DNA of 64,000 bases from Cherax quadricarinatus (Eukaryota; Arthropoda; Malacostraca; Decapoda; Parastacidae), in contig NC_091391.1 of the NCBI RefSeq assembly GCF_038502225.1, forward strand, positions 430,001 to 494,000, given 5' to 3'. This document shows, one piece after another, positions 59,701 to 62,218 of this stretch. The notes under the pieces are model-generated. The model had not been told where the DNA came from. It did no database searches and saw nothing but the letters and a program-made list of their open reading frames with translations. Within the stretch, counting starts at the first letter, position 1. The number at the start of each line of letters is the position of its first letter. Position numbers and translations under genes: made by a program.

Positions 59701-62116
59701 GCCGCTAGAATTTATGAGTATATATACGTCAAACACGGCACCTCGTAAAACGTATATATACGGCCGCGACAGTCAAAGGGTTAATATATTTATAGATGGG
59801 GTTGTAAGAGAAGTAAATGCGAGGGTCTTGGCAAAAGGCGTGGAGTTAAAAGATAAAGAATCACACATAAAGTGGGAGTTGTCACAGTTGCTCTTTGCTA
59901 ATGACACTGTGCTCTTGGAAGATTCTGAAGAGAAGTTGCAGAGATTGGTGGATGAATTTGGTAGGGTGTGCAAAAGAAGAAAATTAAAAGTGAATACAGG
60001 AAAGAGTAAGGTTATGAGTATAACAAAAAGATTAGGTGATGAAAGATTGGATATCAGATTGGAGGGAGAGAGTATGGAGGAGGTGAATGTATTCAGATAT
60101 TTGGGAGTGGACGTGTCAGCGGATGGGTCTATGAAAGATGAGGTGAATCATAGAATTGATGAGGAGAAAAGGGTGAGTGGTGCACTTAGGAGTCTGTGGA
60201 GACAAAGAACTTTGTCCTTGGAGGCAAAGAGGGGAATGTATGAGAGTATAGTTTTACCAATGCTCTTATATGGGTGTGAAGCATGGGTGATGAATGTTGC
60301 AGCGAGGAGAAAGCTGGAGGCAGTGGAGATGTCATGTCTGAGGGTAATGTGTGGTGTGAATATAATGCAGAGAATTCGTAGTTTGGAAGTTAGGAGGAGG
60401 TGCGGGATTACCAAAACTGTTGTCCAGAGGGCTGAGGAAGGGTTGTTGAGGTGGTTCGGACATGTAGAGAGAATGGAGCGAAACAGAGTGACTTCAAGAG
60501 TGTATCAGTCTGTAGTGGAAGGAAAGCGGGGTAGGGGTCGGCCTAGGAAAGGTTGGAGGGAGGGGGTAAAGGAGGTTTTGTGTGCGAGGGGCTTGGACTT
60601 CCAGCAGGCATGCGTGAGCGTGTTTGATAGGAGTGAATGGAGACAAATGGTTTTTAATACTTGACGTGCTGTTGGAGTGTGAGCAAAGTAACATTTATGA
60701 AGGGATTCAAGGAGAGTGGCAGGCCGGACTTGAGTCCTGGAGATGGGAAGTACAGTGCCTGCACTCTGAAGGAGGGGTGTTAATGTTGCAGTTTAAAAAC
60801 TGTAGTGTAAAGCACCCTTCTGGCAAGACAGTGATGGAGTGAATGATGGTGAAAGTTTCTCTTTTTCGGGCCACCCTGCCTTGGTGGGAATCGGCCAGTG
60901 TGATAATAAAAATAATAATAATAATATTGTTTTATTTTGGTATTTCATGTTTTACTTTACTTTTTATGCTGTTAGTACTGTATTTTATACTGTAAGGTTT
61001 AGGATAAACACTGTGTACAACACAAATACTTGTTTATTTTCCAGAAATTTGGCATAAAAAACACGGTCATAAGTCGAGTGGTCATAAGTCAGATGGTAGG
61101 TGTATACCCTTTCAAATTTATATGAAAAAACGAGGTAATGTAGAAACTTGTTATATATCTATGTGAACACAATACAAACAGAAGAGATATATCATTGGTT
61201 ACACAAGATCATTATTATTAAAATATTCAAGAGAAAAAAGTAACCTTGTAAGGGTCATACAGCATCTCTGGAGAGGGAGGTAATCAGAAGATTAAATCCA
61301 AGAAAAAAGAGAGATATAATTCCTTGGATCAAGAGTCCTTCACCTATACCAAGGCACTGTCCTGGCAGGGATTGGCTATTAAAGGGTCACTGACTTTTTT
61401 GAGTTATCTTGGTGGGTAATTTACACTATGTACGATAATTGTACTTATGTATATCTGTGCCTAAATAAACTTACTCTCTGCTAAACAGAAAAAAAAAAAA
61501 GTTGTTAAATGGCAATGAATTATAGTATGTAAATTTTCCTTCCTTTCTATATAAAAATAAATGAATAAAATAATCCGAAGATAAGAAAATTATAATCTTC
61601 TAGTCTGACAAACAAAACTGATTCCAACTTTCCTCAAAAATATGGTATAAACATGGAAGCACTGCTTTGGCACTCTCAGAGTAGACAAGTTAGTCTGTGT
61701 TCTACTGAAGGAAATCCTAAATATTGTAAACCAGATGAAGATTACACATTAAGGCCTGGTGATGGACTGGGCTGTGGGGTTACTGACCCCCTGAATACCC
61801 TCCAGGTATATAACCAACTTACTTGTCAATGGCATCCTGTGCTTGACGTTCATAGTCAGGATCAATAACCACGTCTGCCTGGTTGAAGGGAGATGTTTCA
61901 ATGTTTACTGGGTGTAAGAGAGCCAGTTGATCAATAGACCAACGAAACTTGCCATCAACTTTCTGACTGGGAGACACAACGTGGCGGAAGAGCGAAGGGC
62001 TCACAGTTGGCAGCTGCAGACACTCCGCTCCAACTTCAAATGGGTTTATGCTGTGATGGTTAAGGATACGTCTTTGCTGCGGTGTCTGTGGTCCTCTGCA
62101 TTCATTAGACTTGGTG
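35616..62116 (-). CDS. bora: Aurora borealis (Bora) mitotic regulator, eight exons, N-terminus missing
   Basis: Exons (transcript order) 62116-61823, 56541-56414, 52396-52311, 47515-47406, 42020-40898, 39069-38838, 38144-37981 and 35738-35616 are all GT-AG and join in one frame to 752 aa plus stop. Bora activates Aurora A toward PLK1 at mitotic entry. Landmarks from vertebrate Bora are present: LNHHSINPFE, GKFRWSIDQLALLHPV (the near-invariant block), a VSPS site at the place of human S41, and FFTHHTVASSPWTG with the SPW of human S112. CQTELSLP, TLRRKLLF and GHFSSSPI follow, the last being the polo-box docking site. The central exon is long and serine/proline-rich (many SP sites). The C-terminus lacks a DSGxxT degron. 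The start codon is not in the assembled part; the first exon begins with one base of a split codon. Confidence 0.92.
36020..36400. other. bora last intron, no feature recognised
   Basis: Unique-looking intronic sequence with no repeats shared in the window. Confidence 0.3.
36400..36510 (+). mobile_element. RTE-like LINE 3' tail
   Basis: CTCTGGCAAGAGAGTGATAA, TTTGGATCACCTTGC and GGGAGATGGCAAGTG follow the LINE tail order (compare 46540-46648), diverged. Confidence 0.6.
36520..37345 (+). repeat. Second copy of the 41-bp-array element, interrupted twice
   Basis: CACTTGCTATAAGCTAAGTA, GTAGGCCTAGCTCTATTACT and then diverged 41-bp units (CCTGGAACGTAACCTGCTG, TATAAGCAGGGCCCTACA) reproduce 18028-18985 without the LINE tail found there. 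This copy has its own insertions at about 36624-36942 and 37095-37200. Confidence 0.65.
36624..36942 (+). mobile_element. MITE with CAGTAAGTCCTCACTT termini
   Basis: The left terminus CAGTAAGTCCTCACTTTATG and the right GTTAAGCGAGGACTTACTG are imperfect inverted repeats. It splits the repeat unit at 36520-37345. A 100-codon ORF inside has no recognisable domain. Confidence 0.65.
37402..37501. other. Assembly gap (100 N)
   Basis: Exactly 100 N, a conventional gap of unknown size, lying in the bora intron between exons 7 and 8 and cutting the left end of a MITE. Confidence 0.99.
37502..37610 (+). mobile_element. MITE of the 203-bp family, right part only (gap-truncated)
   Basis: AAATGGACTAATCTACTTCA through ACCGGGGGTCCACTG matches the right half of the 203-bp element. 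Confidence 0.88.
37635..37849 (+). mobile_element. MITE, CAGTGGTACTTC variant
   Basis: Termini CAGTGGTACTTCAAATTTCG and CGAAATTTGAGGTAACACTG, TA flanks, with a short GTAAGTGTATTTT duplication inside. Confidence 0.85.
37855..37965 (+). mobile_element. RTE-like LINE 3' tail
   Basis: CTTCTGGCAAGACAGCTATTG through GGAGACGGCCAATGTG is a diverged LINE tail. It ends 15 bp before the bora exon 7 donor. Confidence 0.6.
37981..38144 (-). CDS. bora: bora exon 7
   Basis: It encodes TNCTDELMDDGHSDAAAVEQ then RLNPIILARLSSRVP and SSSICDMETDSQPSIEV. Donor GAG|GTTAGT; acceptor CCTTTTAG. Confidence 0.85.
38145..38837. other. bora intron, AT-rich
   Basis: Contains a possible MITE fragment (CAACGAGGTTATGTTCTGAC / CATCGTAAGTCAAAA) near 38235-38290 and an A-run near 38415. 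No gene is seen. Confidence 0.35.
38838..39069 (-). CDS. bora: bora exon 6 (polo-box docking motif)
   Basis: It encodes GHFSSSPIRGACQSP, almost the same as the vertebrate docking segment around human S252, then SPPLSPILCRSL and SARPVSPRKL. It ends FFCDDT plus one base; donor CAG|GTTAGT. Confidence 0.92.
39136..39338 (+). mobile_element. 203-bp MITE, bora intron
   Basis: Termini CAGTGGACCCCCGCTTAACG and TTAAACGGGGGTCCACTG, TA flanks, exact 203 bp. Confidence 0.9.
39385..40765 (+). mobile_element. RTE-like LINE derivative split by a TTAA element
   Basis: The left part (GACTAAAATGCTGGGACAAA, GGGGCTAGTAAACCC) is the LINE 5' UTR. The right part after 40578 (AAGGAAAAAATTTCC, then CTTCTAGCAAGACGG, GGGTCACCCCACTT) runs through the 5' UTR into the LINE 3' tail. 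ORF2 is absent, so both LINE ends are joined by a large internal deletion. Confidence 0.7.
39502..40574 (-). mobile_element. piggyBac-like non-autonomous element, 1,073 bp (copy A)
   Basis: Terminal repeats CCCTTTGACTGTCGCGGCCG and its complement are flanked by TTAA at 39498-39501 and 40575-40578. Removing the element restores the AAATTTAAAAGGA sequence found in uninterrupted LINE copies. Next to each terminus is a GTATATATACG string. It encodes no transposase; a 83-codon ORF (40080-40331) is shared with copy B but lacks known motifs. Confidence 0.9.
40898..42020 (-). CDS. bora: bora exon 5 (large Ser/Pro-rich exon)
   Basis: It encodes 374 codons without interruption, starting PMCSPGGGDASGVGSPP. 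SP motifs are numerous (RVSPSYIAALL, LLSPDLSPIEG, HPSPDVSPIHV, MSPTHL, LQVSPSK, KSPGSL), as expected of a CDK/PLK1 substrate. The only DSG triplet is in GSDSGHENVCSS. The exon accounts for most of the extra length over vertebrate Bora. Acceptor TTTAAAG|G, donor TCG|GTAAGT. Confidence 0.9.
42146..43015. repeat. 23-bp minisatellite, about 38 copies
   Basis: The unit is ATTCCTGGCTGGTGGATATA plus TTA. Variants (GGTCGATA, CTAGCTGG, GGTGAATA) are scattered. It begins 125 bp upstream of the bora exon 5 acceptor and ends 35 bp before the target-site duplication of the LINE at 43060. Confidence 0.95.
43060..46648 (+). mobile_element. Full-length RTE-like LINE, 3.6 kb, with TSD
   Basis: A 10-bp target-site duplication ATAATTCTTA lies at 43050-43059 and 46649-46658. 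A 5' UTR (GGTAGTAGGTTGGTAGACAG start), one long ORF and a 3' tail (GGGCCACCCTGCCTTGGTGG, then AATAAAA) are present. It lies in the bora intron between exons 5 and 4, antisense to the gene. Two other copies (57131-60925 and 62219 onward) are nearly identical over shared parts. Confidence 0.93.
43421..46396 (+). CDS. LINE polyprotein: APE endonuclease and reverse transcriptase
   Basis: The frame is open from 43421 and the conserved region starts LNVRGCSADDKKQ at 43484, an endonuclease N-terminus. No in-frame ATG precedes it (first ATG 43523), so initiation is unclear. Endonuclease motifs are LALSETKL, VVGDLNAKVGE and ISDHFLVVA. Reverse transcriptase motifs are GGKAAGIDGLK, GGFRKGRGCVDQ, AFMDLEKAYDRV, GLRQGCVMSPWLFN and LLFADDTVLL. 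The C-terminus has LLRWFGHVERM and a basic GRGRPRKGW. The gene order and C-terminus suggest the RTE group. There is no RNase H. The product would nick target DNA and reverse-transcribe LINE RNA. About 970 codons remain intact, so the copy could be active. Confidence 0.9.
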   Translation, partial: PLLLYTFTKKEKKKNFIKLGCLNVRGCSADDKKQMIADVMNEKKLDVLALSETKLKGVGEFQWGEINGIKSGVSERVRAKEGVAVMLNDQLWKEKREYECVNSRIMWIKVKVGCEKWVIISVYAPGEERNAEERERFWEMLSECIGAFEPSERVIVVGDLNAKVGETFREGVVGKFGVPGVNDNGSPLIELCIERGLVIGNTYFRKKRINKYTRYDVGRNDSSLLDYVLVDKRLLSRLQDVHVYRGATDISDHFLVVATLRVKGRWDTRRIEASGKREVKVYKLKEEAVRVRYKQLLEDRWANESIGNGVEEVWGRFKNVVLECSAEVCGYRKVGAGGKRSDWWNDDVKRVVREKKLAYEKFLQSRSDARREEYMEKKREVKRVVKQCKKRANERVGEMLSTNFVENKKKFWSEINKLRKPREQMDLSVKNRRGELLNGELEVLGRWREYFEELLNVDEDREAVISCIGQGGITSCRSEEEPVVSVGEVREAVGKMKGGKAAGIDGLKIEMLKAGGDIVLEWLVQLFNKCMEEGKVPRDWQRACIVPLYKGKGDKRECKNYRGISLLSVPGKVYGRVIIERIKSKTENRIADEQGGFRKGRGCVDQVFTVKHISEQYLDKAKEVFVAFMDLEKAYDRVDRGAMWQMLQVYGVGGRLLKAVKSFYEDSEAQVRVCRKEGNFFPVKVGLRQGCVMSPWLFNIFIDGVVREGNARVLARGVELKDKESHTKWELSQLLFADDTVLLGDSEEKLQRLVDEFGRVCKRRKLKVNTGKSKVMRITKRLGDERLNIRLEGESMEEVNVFRYLGVDVSADGSMKDEVNHRIDEGKRVSGALRSLWRQRTLSLEAKRGMYESIVLPTLLYGCEAWVMNVAERRRLEAVEMSCLRAMCGVNIMQRIRSLEVRRRCGITKTVVQRAEEGLLRWFGHVERMERNRMTSRVYQSVVEGRRGRGRPRKGWREGVKEVLCARGLDFQQACVSVFDRSEWRQMVFNT
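46649..47400. other. bora intron with LINE tail and short-element relic
   Basis: A second LINE tail (GCAGTTTAAAAACTGTAGTG to GGCCAGTGTG plus AATAAAAAAAATAAA) lies at about 47152-47283. A reversed short-element fragment (CCTTGGATCAAGAGCCCTTC) lies at about 46742-46775. No gene. Confidence 0.6.
47406..47515 (-). CDS. bora: bora exon 4
   Basis: It encodes EQWWQGSTENDEGTNINN, TTLRRKLLFSHDELL and NVT plus two bases. TLRRKLLF corresponds to the SSLRRKLF element of vertebrate Bora. Acceptor ATTGCAG, donor CC|GTAAGT. Confidence 0.92.
47600..47770 (+). mobile_element. RTE-like LINE 3' tail, diverged
   Basis: CTGGCAATACAGTGATGGAG and TCACCTTGCCTCAGTGGGAA follow the tail order. Confidence 0.6.
47878..48070 (+). 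mobile_element. Short LINE derivative, 5'-truncated, with TSD
   Basis: A 15-bp duplication AAATGTGGGCTACTT lies at 47863-47877 and 48071-48085. The body is TCTCCATGGGGAAGTGG through GGTACGTTGAAAGAAG, the last 193 bp of the 455-bp element. The TSD proves that this 3' end (TTGAAAGAAG) is a true retrotransposition end. Confidence 0.85.
48080..48300. mobile_element. tRNA-derived SINE with two opposed tRNA-like heads
   Basis: The minus strand has a B-box-like GAGTTCAAACCCCACCC. The plus strand has A-box-like TGGCCCAGTGAGTTG and B-box-like GGGTTCAAACACC, followed by TGTGGTTTGTT. It is related to the SINEs at 4975-5200 and 54190-54475. Confidence 0.6.
48558..48734. mobile_element. TTAA-flanked palindromic MITE (family 2, copy 1)
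   Basis: Termini CCCGTAAACGGTCCAAAC and its complement, TTAA at 48554-48557 and 48735-48738. The interior is a near-palindrome of AGATCTAC and poly-A/T blocks. It shares GTATATATACG with the 1,073-bp TTAA element. Confidence 0.88.
48825..49531. mobile_element. MITE (CAGTTTCTCCTCACTTAACG termini) containing another MITE
   Basis: The right terminus CGCTAAGTGACGAGAGGCTG complements the left, and both ends are TA-flanked. It is interrupted by the element at 48987-49297, on each side of which the sequence GAGCTGATTTCCTCTA through TAAACATTTAAAAATA is present, so about 75 bp is duplicated. Confidence 0.75.
48987..49297 (-). mobile_element. 311-bp MITE with CACCTACCATCCGACTTACG termini
   Basis: Left CACCTACCATCCGACTTACG and right CGTAAGTCGGATGGTAGGTG, TA flanks. 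A second copy is split by a LINE (57002-57130 plus 60937-61102), for which this copy provides the uninterrupted sequence. Confidence 0.88.
49551..49705 (+). mobile_element. 155-bp MITE with repeated CGTTAGTCGA motifs
   Basis: Termini CAGTGGACCCTCGACTAACG and TTGGTCGAGGGTCCACTG, TA flanks. The interior repeats AACGTTAGTCGA several times. Confidence 0.88.
49930..50230. repeat. Inverted repeat with hammerhead-like cores (Penelope-like)
   Basis: Arms begin CCACAGGGGAGTTGAATGAT and end with its complement near 50215. On the + strand, 50157-50183 reads CTGATG, stem GTGTTG-ATTA-CAACAC, GAAAGG. On the - strand, the left arm reads CTGATGATG with the same stem but CAAAA instead of CGAAA. Together they imply an ancestral intact hammerhead core. 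Confidence 0.6.
50242..51549 (+). mobile_element. Short LINE derivative enlarged by a 17-bp array
   Basis: Flanks CAAGTTTCAA (50232-50241) and CAAGTTTGAA (51550-51559) form a slightly mutated target-site duplication. The body starts TCTCCATGGGGAAGTGG and ends TTTGTTGAAAGAAAG like other copies. The expected single CCACCCTGCCTCGGTGGGAT block has become about 66 units. Confidence 0.85.
50392..51516 (+). repeat. 17-bp minisatellite, about 66 copies
   Basis: The unit is CACCCTGCCTCAGTGGA with two main variants, CTCGG (mostly outer and left) and CTCAG (mostly central and right). Occasional GATCA or GTCA insertions occur in the left third. Because 17 is not a multiple of 3 and the unit has no stop, all forward frames stay open for up to 200 codons; this is not a gene. 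Confidence 0.95.
51552..51720 (-). repeat. Penelope-like terminal repeat fragment
   Basis: On the minus strand, CTAAAGAAGTTACTGTGTAGG then TGAAACA gives a decayed hammerhead-like arrangement. The + strand has GACACAGGTGCAACAGTCAG and TTTATTCC, typical of these termini. Confidence 0.45.
51725..52072 (+). repeat. About 52-bp tandem repeat made of flank plus MITE terminus
   Basis: The unit combines CTCCATAGTCTGGAACAATG, TTACCTAAA and the MITE terminus TACAGTGGTACCTGAAGTTT. Six or more copies, several shortened, precede the MITE at 52073-52237. Confidence 0.85.
52073..52237 (+). mobile_element. MITE (CAGTGGTACC variant) at the end of its own array
   Basis: Termini CAGTGGTACCGGAAGTTTCC and AACTTGGGGTACCACTG, TA flanks, with family-typical TTCCTTATGGGAACAAATTC. 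Confidence 0.85.
52311..52396 (-). CDS. bora: bora exon 3
   Basis: It encodes 29 residues: VWCQTELSLPPVLPEAVEEA then LRPFCTFTQ. CQTxLSLP is the same as the vertebrate CQTLLSLP segment. Acceptor TCGTCAG, donor CAG|GTGACT; phases match exons 2 and 4. Confidence 0.92.
52651..52852 (+). mobile_element. MITE of the 203-bp family (202 bp)
   Basis: Termini CAGTGGACCCCCGGTTTACG and GTAAACCCGGGGTCCACTG, TA flanks. Confidence 0.9.
52911..53066. mobile_element. TTAA-flanked palindromic MITE (family 2 relative)
   Basis: Termini CCCTTAAACTGTCCAAATG and its complement are flanked by TTAA (left) and TTAG (right, mutated). It forms a long hairpin with AGATCTACG and CACTC blocks. Confidence 0.8.
53178..53380 (+). 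mobile_element. 203-bp MITE
   Basis: Termini CAGTGGACCCTCGCATAACG and GTTAACCGGGGGTCCACTG, TA flanks, exact 203 bp. Confidence 0.9.
53628..53791 (+). repeat. 29-bp minisatellite, about 5.5 copies
   Basis: The unit is TAAATAAACTAAAACATCCC then TCTAAAACC, with small differences; it runs directly into the 73-bp array. Confidence 0.9.
53792..54083 (+). repeat. 73-bp tandem repeat, four identical copies
   Basis: Units start at 53792, 53865, 53938 and 54011 with CGTCCTTATACCCTAGACTA and end ACAAAAATTACCT. I see no difference between the four copies, indicating very recent amplification. Confidence 0.95.
54190..54475. mobile_element. tRNA-derived SINE (copy 3), rearranged
   Basis: Minus-strand A-box-like TGGCCCAGTGG and B-box-like GGTTCCAACCCC give the head. 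The + strand carries CGTGGTATGGTTTGTTTGCA and ATTACGATTTCGTGAGTC, then the complement of the 5' part of copy 1 (CACTGTGACCACAAATGCAAG). Confidence 0.65.
54644..54846 (-). mobile_element. 203-bp MITE, reverse orientation
   Basis: Termini CAGTGGAACCTCAAATATCG and TTCAAGGTTCCACTG, TA flanks, exact 203 bp. The GAATTTGTTCCC-type block is on the minus strand. Confidence 0.88.
55015..55540. repeat. Penelope-like inverted terminal repeats with hammerhead-like ribozyme cores
   Basis: On the + strand, 55463-55489 reads CTGATGA, stem II GTCAC-TGT-GTGGT, GAAACG: a complete hammerhead core. On the - strand, 55080-55051 reads CTGATGG, GCCAC-TGT-GTGGC, GAAACG. Flanks are complementary (GGGTATCTTTATTGAGGAAA against TTTCCTCAATTAAGATACCC). 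The centre (55130-55440) is a ladder of direct and inverted GATTGATGGACTGACCAC blocks. Confidence 0.7.
55836..56044. mobile_element. TTAA-flanked palindromic MITE (family 2, copy 2)
   Basis: Termini CCCGTAAACAGTCCAAAC and TTGGACCGTTTACGGG, TTAA at 55832-55835 and 56045-56048. Longer than copy 1; it retains GCGCTACACATGTGAACG, related to 52911-53066. Confidence 0.88.
56130..56332 (-). mobile_element. 203-bp MITE, reverse orientation
   Basis: Termini CAGTGGACCCCCGCATAACG and TATCCGGGGGTCCACTG, TA flanks, exact 203 bp. Confidence 0.88.
56414..56541 (-). CDS. bora: bora exon 2 (SPW motif)
   Basis: It encodes FFTHHTVASSPWTGSEKAVN, LLRMLCTPVQSAASH and PVSHTNT with split codons at both ends. The SPW serine corresponds to human S112, the site whose phosphorylation lets Bora stimulate Aurora A toward PLK1. 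Acceptor CTTTCAG, donor CTG|GTTTGT. Confidence 0.92.
56761..56963 (+). mobile_element. 203-bp MITE
   Basis: Termini CAGTGGACCCCCGCATAACG and GTTAACCGGGGGTCCACTG, TA flanks, exact 203 bp. Confidence 0.9.
57258..60664 (+). pseudogene. LINE reverse transcriptase, disabled by deletion and insertion
   Basis: Codons 57258-58703 equal the middle of the intact ORF (YDVGRNDSSLLDYV through SPWLFN). Codons from 59782 to 60664 equal its end (NIFIDGVVRE to SEWRQMVFNT). The FADD catalytic motif reads LLFANDTVLL here, losing an aspartate, so the copy would be inactive even without the insertion. The endonuclease N-terminal half is deleted. Confidence 0.9.
58708..59780 (+). mobile_element. piggyBac-like non-autonomous element, 1,073 bp (copy B)
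   Basis: Termini CCCTTTGACTGTCGCAACC and CGGCCGCGACAGTCAAAGGG are flanked by TTAA at 58704-58707 and 59781-59784. The uninterrupted LINE reads GTTTAATATATTT at 45513, which confirms duplication of exactly TTAA. The left terminal 30 bp has diverged from copy A. Confidence 0.93.
61105..61822. other. bora intron with SINE fragments
   Basis: Reversed short-element relic at 61316-61352 (CCTTGGATCAAGAGTCCTTC) and a GGCCTGGTCTC-family SINE fragment at 61750-61808, which ends 15 bp before the bora exon 1 donor. No gene. Confidence 0.5.
61823..62116 (-). CDS. bora: bora first visible exon (conserved N-terminal region)
   Basis: It encodes TKSNECRGPQTPQQRRIL, NHHSINPFEV, LPTVSPSLFRHVVSPS and GKFRWSIDQLALLHPVNIE, ending AQDAID plus two bases. 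The block GKFRWSIDQLA is nearly invariant in Bora. The acceptor TCTTTCACAG and the split first codon indicate an earlier exon holding the start. An in-frame ATG at 62152-62154 could serve if the acceptor is not used, but that would replace the typical N-terminus. Confidence 0.9.
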
Positions 62117-62218
62117 CTGTGAAAGATTAAGATATCATGTACACTCAAACACACACATCTAGGCTCATGGAGGTGAATAGAGAAAACTTTTTAAGTGAGT
62201 ACATTTATAAAACTTATA

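Larger units (their letters stand above)
57131..60925 (+). mobile_element. RTE-like LINE, internally deleted and interrupted
   Basis: It starts GGTAGTAGGTTGGTAAACAG. An imperfect 11-bp duplication (ATTCTTTTAAT / ATTGTTTTATT) flanks it. About 880 bp is missing at 57257, where 5' UTR TCTCAT joins ATGATGTAGGGCG (43184 joins 44065 in the full copy). A 1,073-bp TTAA element is inserted at 58708-59780. It lies in the bora intron between exons 2 and 1, antisense. Confidence 0.92.
57002..61102 (+). mobile_element. MITE (CACCTACCATCCG family) split by a LINE
   Basis: The left half 57002-57130 and right half 60937-61102 together match the reverse complement of 48987-49297 (GTAATGACT, TTTTGGTATTTCATG, GGTTTAGGATAAACACTGTG). 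TA flanks lie at 57000-57001 and 61103-61104. Confidence 0.85.

Noticed and set aside
59492..60664. A 390-codon fusion protein starting in the TTAA element and continuing into the LINE RT C-terminus
   Set aside because: It results from insertion of the element into the LINE ORF. The upstream part is also read in copy A without any LINE, and no known domain is present.
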